From assembly GCA_016800925.1 (NCBI GenBank), contig JABCPU010000001.1, positions 62,001-126,000 on the forward strand: DNA of 64,000 bases, read 5' to 3'. The DNA comes from Suillus spraguei (Eukaryota; Basidiomycota; Agaricomycetes; Boletales; Suillaceae). The notes beneath the pieces were generated by a model. It was not told the DNA's origin. It searched no databases and saw only the letters and a program-made list of their open reading frames with translations. The position numbers and the translations under genes were made by a program. Shown one piece after another: positions 45,299 to 54,990 of the stretch (its first letter is position 1; each line of letters begins with the position of its first letter).

Positions 45299-46314
45299 AT
45301 GTCTCCGTCAGGCAAGTACATTGCACATAAGACATTAGAACATCACAACTTATACTATAATTGCATCACTATAGCACTATCACATGTGGTGGTCGCAGGA
45401 GCTGCTCTAGGGCTGGGCTACTATCTTGGGTCACGAATTGGCACTCAGGACGCCGCACCCGCCGCTCAACCTATACCACTGTCGGAGTCAAAGAATAAGG
45501 AACCAATCAAGGTCGAACCAGAAGTAGATAGCGAAGAAGAGGATGATGCACTGGCAGACGGAGATCTTAGTGCGGTCAAGGCAGGCTTCATGCAACCCTG
45601 CAAATTGGTATGAGCTGGCATCCAGTCGAAACTTCACTTGATGACTTTGACCTCACAAGGTCTTAGTCGTGCGAACGGATCTCAAAATGACCACTGGGAA
45701 AATAGCTGCACAGTAAGTATTACACATTTGTCCTTGGGTCAATAGAGAATGACTGTTTAGGTGTGGGTGAGTGCTTACGATGCTACGGGGGACAGACTGT
45801 ATTAGATGGTGCACCGACTTTCAGACACGCAACACTAGCATGTTACAAAGCATTATCAAGGACAAATCCTGCGGTAGGCTTCAAATGATTATTCTTGCAA
45901 CCTGGTAATTGAGTTATCTATAGCTCGTACAACATTGGGAGAGGATTGGGTGTGTGCTGGAAAACTCACTTGTTCTTCACTCGCTGAATGCCGTAACTCA
46001 GTCAAGCTAAAATTGCTCTCAAGTGTTCGTCAGAGGACGAGCTCCTTGAGCTCGAAGCAGTTGCAAAGAGTCTCAATCTCTGTGCTCGATCAATACTGGA
46101 TGCGTAAATATTCTTTTTAAACATACATAATCATGCGTGTCTGCTGATTTTTCTCTCAATACAGTGGTCGTACACAGATCGCGGCAGGTTCACGCACTGT
46201 TCTTGGTATTGGTCCAGGTAGGGCAAGTCGCTCGTCATGATAGTCGTACTGAGATTCTTTGCAGCGCCCATAGATCTCATCAATCAGGTGACAGGCCGCC
46301 TGAGGCTTTTGTAG
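45299..46314 (+). CDS. pth2: Peptidyl-tRNA hydrolase 2 (Pth2), membrane-anchored form
   Basis: Hydrolyses peptidyl-tRNA to recycle tRNA. The start ATG at 45299 (MSPS) is followed by an N-terminal membrane segment HVVVAGAALGLGYYLGSRIG, as in the mitochondrial-outer-membrane form (human PTRH2). An acidic linker (EVDSEEEDDALADGD) precedes the catalytic domain: LVVRTDLKMTTGKIAAQCGH, ATLACYKALSRTNPA, LVQHWERIGQAKIALKCSS, SLNLCARSILDAGRTQIAAG, TVLGIGPAPIDLINQVTGRL, ending RLL at 46312-46314. The conserved Lys, Gln, His and Thr positions are present. CG of the QCGH motif is encoded by a 6-nt exon (45761-45766). The first intron, 45312-45374, begins GCAAGT; it is a multiple of three and open, so retention is also possible. 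The full set of joins gives an intact protein. Confidence 0.93.
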
Positions 46315-46508
46315 TTCTGGCGAGCTTCTTATTTACGCGCTGTACAAGACATCGCTGCCAATTATACGTCTGCATCACACAGTCAACCAAGAGTCCGTTT
46401 CAATGTGAGGATAGTGCGTTGTGATATAGTACAAATGAGTAATCCATGTGCATGATGTCTATGCTTCGTGAGTCTAGATTGTGGAAGCTTCCTTCACCCT
46501 TTCACCGC

Positions 46509-47089
46509 TCATAGTACGTCTCCGCTCGTTCCCGTCCCGCCGTTTCCTGCATTGTCTATAAATGTACAAACTGTGTCAGATCTCGGTGCCATTGGCCAAG
46601 ATATCGTGGAGCTTACTTGAGCCGATGTTGACGAGACCGCCTGGGACACCGCTGACTGAGCCACCTGGTGCTGATCCGCCCATTCCGGTAGACAAGTTCC
46701 CTACGGGGACGCCCTTGACGCCCTTGAATTTTGACGTCCTAAACTTTTTTGATCCAACCCCTTGGATGGCTGCCGACCCAGAACTCCCCATTCCTCCTGC
46801 TCCGGCGTTGTCTAGATAGTATATCAGATGGCAGGATACAGGGGTAAGTGCCTCCCTTACTTGATCCGATATTTACGACACTGCCATCACCTAGCTCACA
46901 CCCCAACAACAGGCCCAGGGGGGTTGTGCAGTTTGTGCTTGCGCCGTTGATCGACCCACCAGGCGCTAGCCCGCCTGTACCAGTCATAACGTTACCGATT
47001 GTATTGCGCGGTGTGACTCTGCGAGGTGGTAGAGCTCTGACGCTGGCAGTGAGGGCGGTAAGAGCGATAATAGTACTGTAGAAATGCAT
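46509..47089 (-). CDS. Small secreted Gly/Asn-rich repeat protein
   Basis: The start ATG at 47089 opens a signal peptide (MHFYSTIIALTALTASVRA), then PPRRVTPRN. The mature part has two copies of one unit: TGTGGLAPGGSINGA...VVNIGS, intron, NNAGAGGMGSSG; and TGMGGSAPGGSVSGV...LVNIGS, intron, NNAGNGGTGTSG. Both units carry an intron at the same place and phase (after the A of a split Asn codon). The second unit ends GDVL and stop at 46509-46511. A Cys pair (NCTTPLGLLLGCELGD) occurs only in unit 1. A basic stretch (KKFRTSKFKGVKGVP) separates the units. I know similar unnamed secreted proteins from agaricomycetes, but no function; a wall or extracellular role is a guess. Confidence 0.75.
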
Positions 47090-47461
47090 GATGGTTGGGG
47101 GAGGCGAGTAGAAGGTACGAGGATGAACGGGAAAATGTGGTGGAGGTTGGCGGTCAAGAAGGGATTGGCGAGATAGAATGTCTACGACGAGTATTTATGG
47201 GTCTGCGCGGGCGGTTGACCAAAACAAACAAGTGATCAACAGACGCGTCCAGGTCACGTGGTTTGATTTCTGGGGTAAAGCCCGTCAAGAAAAGGGAATT
47301 TTCTGGAACGCAATTTGAATTTGCGTCACAGTAGTGTCGTCGCTCTTAAGTGAACGAAAATGAGTGGAAAGAGCACGATCGTCGACCTGACTTAGAGTTT
47401 GTTTCATAACCACTATCATCCAAGTTTTCGTTCATCCCAACACTCCCTCCTATTTTCCTGT
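47090..47461. promoter_or_regulatory. Divergent intergenic region, secreted protein / mpv17-like
   Basis: About 370 bp between outward-facing start codons; includes both promoters. No defined element recognised. Confidence 0.4.
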
Positions 47462-48298
47462 ATGGCCACTCTCACTATCGCCCGTGCCTATCAGTATGCA
47501 TACCACACTTACCCAAATTACACCCTCGCTGCCACTGGCGGAACTTGAATGCTCTTGGCGACATCGTTGCCCAGATTTCGCAGAACATTGTGAGCAAACT
47601 TATTTTTCCATGTCATTCTCCTGCCAACTCATGGATCCTTAGCTCGTTAAAGATCATGAGCCCAGACCCGGCTGGGATCCCGCACGTACACTGCGTTTCT
47701 TCTGTCTCGGAAGCAGCATGAGTAAGTCGTACACAGCTTGATTATCGGAGTAAACCTTGAATCCTCTGCTTGCGAGGCCCTCTACTCGGGAGATGGAATT
47801 TATTCCTGGAGAAAAGATTTCCTCTTCGAGCATGGAGAATTCAGCCCATAAGCTTCAGGGCTCTTTCAAAACGTGTGGCTGCCGACCAACTGATAATGTG
47901 AGGCATTCACTATCTGATACTGTCGTAGACTGACTCCTTGGTCGCTAGGGCACCAATTGGGGTAAGGATCAGATTCCTGATTACCACTTTGAATGCGGGC
48001 TCATACGTATTGCAGCTCGTGATGTTTATAGGCTCTATGGGTGTGATGGAATGTCGAAGTCCTAGGCAAATACACGAAAAATATACTGACATGTTTGCTC
48101 CCGCTCTTCTAACCAACTGGAAAGTCTGGCCTATAGCACAAGTAAGTTCAAGGACATTAGTAACTGTTCGTTGATGTTGAACTCAGTTCCTCATAGATGA
48201 TTAATTTCCGATACATGCCACTGCCATATAGAATACCTTTCCAGTCTACCTGTGGTGTCTTCTGGACGCTGTATTTGTCCATGTTGAATGCCAAGTGA
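47462..48298 (+). CDS. Mpv17/PMP22-family organellar membrane protein, with apparent one-base deletion
   Basis: Small four-TM protein of peroxisomal or mitochondrial inner membranes (Mpv17, Sym1, PMP22 group). The start ATG at 47462 gives MATLTIARAYQYAYHTYPN, then YTLAATGG and LNALGDIVAQISQN, the family's N-terminal signature. Later exons: LVKDHEPRPGWDPARTLRFF, RRWNLFLEKRFPLRAW, SFRALSKRVAADQLIM, LVMFIGSMGVMECRSPRQIH, EKYTDMFAPALLTNWKVWPI, INFRYMPLPYRIPFQ and FWTLYLSMLNAK, stop 48296-48298. 'NWKVWPxxQ.INF...P...R' is the C-terminal hallmark. Between ATGG and LNALGD one T seems missing (GGAACTTGAAT at 47540-47550), creating a TGA in frame; no intron can repair this. A sequencing slip in a T run is likely. 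Confidence 0.88.
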
Positions 48299-48619
48299 GT
48301 AGCCACCATTTATGCACGTCCGATTGGTAACTCCAACTTCACAGGGAAGACGAAAGACAAGATAGAGAAGCAGTACTAAAAGTAACAGTCCGTTAGACAT
48401 TTCTTCTTCACCGGTTATCGGTAAATCCCGGGTAATAGTATTGCTTTCACGTTGTAGCTCATAGATCCCATTTTATATCTAACCCAATGTTGTTTTCACC
48501 TGTTCTTTGTCACATTTCATTTAGACGCTTTTACATGTAGTCGCACACGTTCCAATGCTATCCATTTCATATCCCGCTGAGGGTAAATTTTGGGGTACAA
48601 GCATAGACTGTACCGGATT
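48299..48619. other. Convergent spacer, about 320 bp
   Basis: Between the convergent mpv17-like and utp4 genes. Nothing recognised. Confidence 0.5.
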
Positions 48620-51534
48620 TTAAGTCTGCCCATATTTCGGCTTGAAGAATGCAGGGGGCAATTTTGATAATACATCTGCTAGAGGCCGTTCCACCAACAC
48701 CAGCTCCCCGGGCCCGAGGAAATCGAGTGCCAAGATGGGACGATAGTTTGTAACCATCCGCAACTTCCTGTCACTAGCCCTCTCTCCTACTGCGACCGGG
48801 CCGGTCTGCCTGCGGCGTTTCCGTGACTGGCCAGTGTACTTGCCTTCCCAGTCCAATTCGAGCTTGCAAAGCCAAGAGGACCCCCAAAATATAGCTTCCT
48901 TAGGCTTGGTTGAGGGAGGCGCGATACCCGTCATTTCGTCATCCAATGGAGAAGGAAGGGGTTCAAACGCGACCCCGATGACTGGATCTGGGGCGTTGAG
49001 GAACTGCTTTGGAAGACGGGAGTTAAACTCCCGCCCCCATGTCGGTACTTCACCGTGTTCTACGTGGAAGATGTGAATTGTGTTATTGGGAAGAACGGCA
49101 AGGAGGATTTGTGGGTTGTCGGGGAGGAAAACCAGGACGCTGGGTGGAAGAGGAAGTGACGGCAAAGTAGTGTGGTGCTAGTACAAATCAGCTTTGCACT
49201 TCATCTTGGCGATAGATCAAACTTACTTGTATGGAATCGAGGTTGAAGATGAATATTCGGCAGAGGTCGTCGGATGTGGCCAACCACTGGCCGTCAGGAC
49301 TCACTGCCATCTTCATGATAGTAACAGAATCTGCACCACCAACCGACTGGTCGCCCTCGTCTAAGGTCCATTTGTTAACTCCTCGTATCATTCTACCGCT
49401 CGTGAACGATCCAGTGTTGCAATGTTGGTTGAATGTCCGAAGTACGGTTGGGACTTCCGAGCTGAGATCGATAACGAGGATGAGTGACGTTATTGCAGAG
49501 GCCATGATCAATTTTGAGGAGTCTGGGGTGAATGTAAATGATGATCCACCGGTCGAGACAGGATTGTGAGAGCTTTGGGCAGTGATTCGATTCTCCAATA
49601 TTGATGCGAATGTCCGCACCCGACTCGATTTGAGGAGGCCAGCAGGCTGAAGTAAAATAAGTCAGGCAAACACATCTATGAGGTTAATTTCTGCACTGCT
49701 TACATTGAAGCTGAGCTCAAAAAGCTTCGCCTCGTACAGGTCAGACACGACAAGCCAACGCCCATCATCGGACAATGCGCTGGCGATGAGATTCGTGCGC
49801 ACATTGAGATCCATCTCGAGCATTTTTTCCCAAGAAGTCCGCGTTTCAGGATCAGTCGATGGATCAACGCCATCCACGATTGCATCCGAGTCTGGAATGC
49901 CTAAAACTCGCCATATATTGACGCCTGTCTCATGCATGCTCGCCACAAGGCGCGCTTTGCGGGAAACACACATTGCTGCGGTGTATGCGATGCGACGATA
50001 GTATGATTCTTCGAAAGTTGTGGTGACTCTTGTTGTGAGGGGGTTAACGACACGAGGGGCAATAGAAGATGAAGTCATGCTGGCTGGCAGCGCGGGAGTG
50101 AGTACAATAGACATGTCCAGTCCTCCAGAAACTAGGACCGGTGCGATGTATGTCGCATTTGCAGAAGACTTCCGCTTGTAAGAGGAAGGTATTAGGGAGT
50201 AAGGTGGCCAGACCGCAAGGCATCGAACGTCGTGTGAATGCACACGACGTGAGCCAGACTGGATCCATCGCGCCGGGGCGGAGGACAACACAGAAGAAGT
50301 TGAAGTTTCAGGAGCGGTGGGAACATATGAGAATAGCACAATTTTTTGGTCAACGCCAGAGCTGAATACAGATGTGCCTTCCTGAAAAATGGCAAATTTA
50401 GTCATAGAAGAATATCATTTTGGACAACTTACGGGACCAATTGCAAGGCAAAGCACGTCAGCCCCGTGCGCCGGATAGCTGCAGGTTTGCGTGCAAGTCA
50501 TAGAGTCCCAGAACTTCACTGTACCTAAAGAATCCCCAGAAACAATGGTCCCATCGCTATGTCAAATTGGTTAGGTCAAAGAACTGAAGTATTTTGCGTG
50601 TGTACATACGCAAGTACGCCGACTGTCCAGACAAGTGTTCGTTCACCTCTCATCTTGTCTGTCCCCATGCGGTCAGTTGATCTTCCAGTAGCGACATCCC
50701 ACTTCCGCAAGCTGCTATCTGAGCCGCCTGTAACGAGCCATGTGTCGGTCCACTCGTCTTCATCGTCATCGCTGTCTTCATCACTATCCGTTCCATTGTC
50801 AATCTTCTTCGACTTCCGCTGTTTGGGTGGTCGAGGTGTTGGTGGGCCCCAAGCAATACTCAGTATGCGACTTTTTATGCGATCGAATCGCCTGTGATGC
50901 TGCAAAGTATCCGCAACTAGGGATAGCAAGCGAACAGACCCGTCTTCACAACCCAGGGCAAGAAGCGTCGAGGCAGGGTTGGCTGCAATGCTCCAGATGG
51001 CACCTCCTTGGGAGCTAATAGTTCTCTATTGTCCAATATGAGTTTGGCGCAAACTATACAAAGTAAGAGCATCGTACGCGAACACAGCTGCGAGATATGT
51101 CCCATTCTAGCAATTCAGGCCCACCACCTGAGCTGAAGAGACGGAGATCAGAACACGAAGGTACGGTGTCCGATGGAAATATGTCCGGATAGCGTAGAGT
51201 AAAAGCTAGCGAATCTACTTTTGATGGGCATGGACCTGGAAGAGTCTAAATGCAACTTCAATTATTGTGTCAAATAACAACGGAAAGCGCTCACCTTGCG
51301 CACTTGCCAGGCTTGGAATGCCTGAATCTCTCCCTCCTCTGCGGTCCATTCGAGAAGGTCGATGTTACCATTGGCATGGCCAACTCCAAGTGTGCCGAAC
51401 TTATCTTTTGAATCCCTGTCCCGTTTCTTACCTTTGAGAGATGGTAATGGTAGTGGAGGAAATGCGAGAGCTGTGATGGGCGATGGTGTATAGTCGACAA
51501 ACCTACAACGGTGGACAGCGACAGGTCTTGACAT
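48620..51534 (-). CDS. utp4: U3 snoRNP / t-UTP WD40 protein Utp4 (Cirhin)
   Basis: Component of the small-subunit processome t-UTP subcomplex, needed for rDNA transcription and 18S rRNA processing. The start ATG at 51534 gives MSRPVAVHRCRFVDYTPSPI. WD-like repeats follow: GTLGVGHANGNIDLLEW, RLFSSGGGPELLEWDI, GAIWSIAANPASTLLALGCE, DGSVRLLSLV, then an acidic/basic insert (KQRKSKKIDNGTDSDEDSDD). Next WLVTGGSDSSLRKWDVATGR, DGTIVSGDSLGTVKFWDS, ADVLCLAIGPEGTSVFSSGV, HDVRCLAVWPPYSL, PVLVSGGLDMSIVL, VASMHETGVNIWRVLG, LSDDGRWLVVSDLYEAKLF, FTPDSSKLIMASAITSLIL, AVSPDGQWLATSDDLCRIFI. The C-terminal ALDFLGPGELVLVERPLADV and LPPAFFKPKYGQT, ending at 48620, are typical of Utp4. No frame problem seen. Confidence 0.92.
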
Positions 51535-51744
51535 GGCGTGAGCCTCAGTCTTCCTTCTATCAAGGTCTGGCTCTCGGATATGCCTCGTACATTTTTCTTC
51601 GCTGACTGCCTTTCTTGGACGCGTCCTTTTCAACCACGTGCACGCTTCATATTTTGCTCCTTAGCATCTTCGTGACTTAGCTGCACTTCACCCTCCAAAA
51701 TTCTTGTTTTCAATTTCACCTTGCTTTAAAAGTTCTTTGCTGAT
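51535..51744. promoter_or_regulatory. Short bidirectional promoter, utp4 / tim10
   Basis: About 210 bp between divergent start codons. No specific element called. Confidence 0.5.
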
Positions 51745-52151
51745 ATGTCTTTCCTTGGACGTGGTGCTCCGTCACCGGCCGGTGGTGTTAACCATGAACG
51801 CATTGAAATGGCCATAAACGAGTGCGTCGACTCTAATTTCACCCAAACCATTGCAGCTGACTCTCATGTCATAGGATTGACATGGTTTCAGACGTGTTTA
51901 ACCGTATTGTTTCGTCCGTGACAATTTTTCACAATTCCTTTGGCTTTGACTTATTTTACGTATGGTACAGTTCATGTCATGCCAAGTGTATCAGTCCTCG
52001 CTATGCCGAAGGAGACCTGAACAAGGGCGAGAGTGTCTGCATTGATAGATGTGTGGCAAAGTTCTTCGAAGTTAACAAGAAGGTCGGAGAAAAAATGCAG
52101 AGCGCAGGAGCAAGTGCGCAGGCCACGGGGTCAACGAGCTTCTCGCTATGA
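51745..52151 (+). CDS. tim10: Mitochondrial intermembrane-space chaperone Tim10
   Basis: Small Tim protein that, with Tim9, escorts hydrophobic precursors across the intermembrane space. The start ATG at 51745 gives [19 protein letters not shown], then IEMAINE, an intron, [14 protein letters not shown], a second intron starting GTCCGT, then CHAKC and, after [17 protein letters not shown]. These form the twin CX3C pair that makes two intramolecular disulfides. The tail [19 protein letters not shown] ends at the stop 52149-52151. About 90-95 residues, as expected. The second intron must use the GTCCGT donor to stay in frame. Confidence 0.93.
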
Positions 52152-52324
52152 GAATGACCGCGCGAGGACATTTATAGATAGTTATGATGTGAGTCAGGTG
52201 CTTTACTTTTTCTTTCTCACCTCGCTTACTCTTTTCTTCAGAGCTTCAACTCGTTCTATAACGTAATGCATTGGTGCACAACCATTCACCCCAACACAAT
52301 AGACAAACATGTATCGGACACATC

Positions 52325-52726
52325 CTACTTGGTAAAGTTCGGGAAACATTCTGCCAATGTTTTTGAGTGCTTGTTTTGGGCATGCTCCTCTAGTCTGTAA
52401 TGCATGCATTATGAGTACAAAGGGCTTCTCACATTGTTATTTGGTGGAAAGAAGACACTTACGCGGGTGCACGGGTGGTTAGCAGCTGAGATGATCGAAC
52501 CGATTAGAGTGATATGAGACAGAATCTATGACTGATGACTCACGAAGGCCTGTCTGCAAGTCTGGCAAATAATGTTCTTCGCCGCTTCATTGACCTTGGT
52601 CTTACTTGTAGGACCTTTGTCTGCGTTTTTTCCAGCATTGCGTTCACGCTTTTGTGCAGCTTTGGCGCCCTGAAAGCTTGTTAGTGCATCAGTTCCTGTG
52701 AACTCAATGTAACCCACGTTTCCCAT
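52325..52726 (-). CDS. Small zinc-finger protein (At2g23090/zf-met2-like)
   Basis: The start ATG at 52726 gives MGN, then a 48-nt-class intron and GAKAAQKRERNAGKNADKGP, TSKTKVNEAAKNIICQTCRQ, AFAANHPCTRALEEHAQNKH, SKTLAECFPNFTK, stop 52325-52327. The N-terminal GxKAxQKRERN basic stretch plus a C-x2-C...H-x4-H finger matches the small eukaryotic family typified by plant At2g23090 (4F5-like N-terminus). Two or three introns, all in frame. Exact function unknown. Convergent with tim10 (about 170 bp between stops). Confidence 0.8.
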
Positions 52727-52977
52727 GATGATATTAAAAAAAACGGAGGCTGAAACCTGGTACAGAAAGCTAGGAAAGAAAAGATAAACAGAGACTGGTA
52801 TAACTTTTGCGAGTGCTGTACAACGTTGCACAGGACGAACACATGTTTTACGTAAGTCATCTGGACTTATCTTATTATCTTCGGAGTTCCGTAAGTAATA
52901 TCAAACAGACATATATATCAGGTGCGGGTAGTTTTCGACCAAGGGGATTGCAACTAGACTCGAACCAAAGTTCTGGC

Positions 52978-54609
52978 ATGAGAATACTGTCAACTGTGCG
53001 ACATTCTTGCAATCATAACCGCCATTTTTCTTTCCGCATACCACAGTCTCCTCTCTTCAGGATGGATCCTAAATTCGCGTCGATCGTTGAGCAGGTCAAA
53101 GTAGACATCATCACTCCTACTCAACAGCGCGACAATGCAAGACAACTAGAACAAGTTTCCAGGAGTTTTATATGTGAGTTCAAATGCAGTAAAGTGGGGA
53201 TTTCATCTAGCTAAAGAAATGGTAGCCGATACTATCACAGGTGTGTTCTCCACTTTTATTGCAAATGGCCTGAACGGGACATCGTTCAGTGCCTACCAAG
53301 GATATGTTCGCGTACGCCGTACAGACTTCACTTGGTGACGACGTCTACAACGAGCCATCTACGATTGCCCTTGAGGCACACATTGCTAAGCTTACAGGGA
53401 AGGAAGCTGCTCTCTTTGTAAGCAGCGGGACCATGGGCAACCAGCTTGCTATTCGCACACATCTCCAGCAGCCTCCCAATTCCATCATTTGTGATGTTCG
53501 GGCGCATATCAATAAGTTCGTGCTGTTGCTCCATCCATCGTAACCTGGTGGCTGACTTGCCCTAGGTACGAGGCTGGTGGCGCGGCAATCCACTCTGGTG
53601 CTCTCCAGAACGCTTTGACAGCTAAAAATGGCATGCACATGCATATGCGGCCGCACACTCTATTATTAACATCTACGCAGGACACCATTTGACTCTGAAG
53701 GATATTGAACCTCGTGTAGTGTTTGGCACCGACATACACAGGTATGGAGATCCCGCATGTCAAGGATTCTTTTAATGTCTATCAGCGCACCGACACGAAT
53801 AATTTGCCTGGAAAACACGCTGAACGGCACGATCATGCTACAAAACGACATAATTGAGATCGCAGATTTTGCCCATAAGAATGGCATTCTGATGCATCTT
53901 GATGGTGCACGTTTATGGCACGTCGCCGCAGAAACTCGGACACCCATCGATGAACTCTGCGCACCATTTGACTCTGTCAGCTTGTGCTTCAGCAAGGGTC
54001 TCGGTCAGTATCGCCATCAGTACCTACGAGTAGAGACTGACTTACTGCAGGTGCCCCCGTAGGGACATGTCTCGTCGGTCCAAAGGCATTTATACAAAAA
54101 GCGCGCTGGTTCCGCAAGATCTTTGGCGGGGGGATGCGTCAAACTGGTGTTCTTGCTGGGTCAGTCGCTTACGCGCTTACCCATAACTTCCCCCTTCTTC
54201 CTAGGGTCCATGCTCTAGCAAAACACCTACAAACTGGTTTAGAAGAGCTTCAGGTCAGAATATTGAGTCCTGCAGAGACTTGCATGGTAAGCCTCGTCGA
54301 TTTTTTCTCGATCTCAAAATTTTCAACGAACTTGCCACGGGAAATAGGTTTTTTATGATCCCTCCACAATCGGTGTCGAGTACTGGGAAATCATAGATCG
54401 TGCAGCTGCACTACCGAACCCCATTTGTCTCACTGGCTCTCGTCTCGTGGTCCATATCCAAACATCACCCGAGGCGGTGGAAGACTTCTTGACATTGATC
54501 AGAACTCTGAAGGAGGAGAAGGTCAGAGCAGGTGTTATTCCCTCACCAGTGGACTCAGACGGGATGGGGAACGTGTATGTCAGGGCCACGAGACCGTCGC
54601 CCACTAGAT
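52978..54609 (+). CDS. L-threonine aldolase, copy 1 (possible mitochondrial presequence)
   Basis: PLP enzyme (fold type I) splitting threonine or allo-threonine to glycine and acetaldehyde. Two in-frame starts exist: 52978 (MRILSTVRHSCNHNRHFSFR, Arg-rich, no acidic residues) and 53062 (MDPKFASIVEQVKVDI). Body: SDTITVPTKDMFAYAVQ (SDT across a 15-nt exon, 53226-53240), SLGDDVYNEPSTIALEAH, GKEAALFVSSGTMGNQLAIR, YEAGGAAIHSG, HHLTLKDIEPRVVFGTDIH, APTRIICLENTLNGTIMLQ, GILMHLDGARLWHVAAETRT, SVSLCFSKGLGAPVGT (Schiff-base Lys), WFRKIFGGGMRQTGVLAGS and VFYDPSTIGVEYWEIIDRA, ending RATRPSPTR. All catalytic landmarks are present. Tandem with copy 2, same strand; bidirectional with the zinc-finger gene upstream. 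Confidence 0.93.
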
Positions 54610-54990
54610 GATTCAACACATCAAATGTGACGCCTGCTGTCCTCAACAATCACTAGCATATTAGCAATATTAAATACCTAGCTATAGTTGCACTATATGT
54701 GATGTTGAGGTGGGAGGGAAACATCGGGAAAACTACATCGACGGGATCCTTTGCACTCCTTTAGTGAACTATAGATTTCACTGTCTAACTATTGGGAGAT
54801 TTACTGCCGGTGGCACAGCTTACCTTTGCATATACCACAGTAATAGACTAGTTGCAGCAATATTAATACTGCTAAACATGACGTCACGAGTGTTGTTTGT
54901 GTTGCAGCCGGAGTTCCGCAAGTCAGGAGGACAACATAATATAAATTGAGATATGGATATGGCACAGTACCTTCCATATCTCATCGACCC
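54610..54990. other. Spacer between the two threonine aldolase genes
   Basis: About 380 bp including the copy 1 terminator and copy 2 promoter. Nothing further recognised. Confidence 0.5.
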
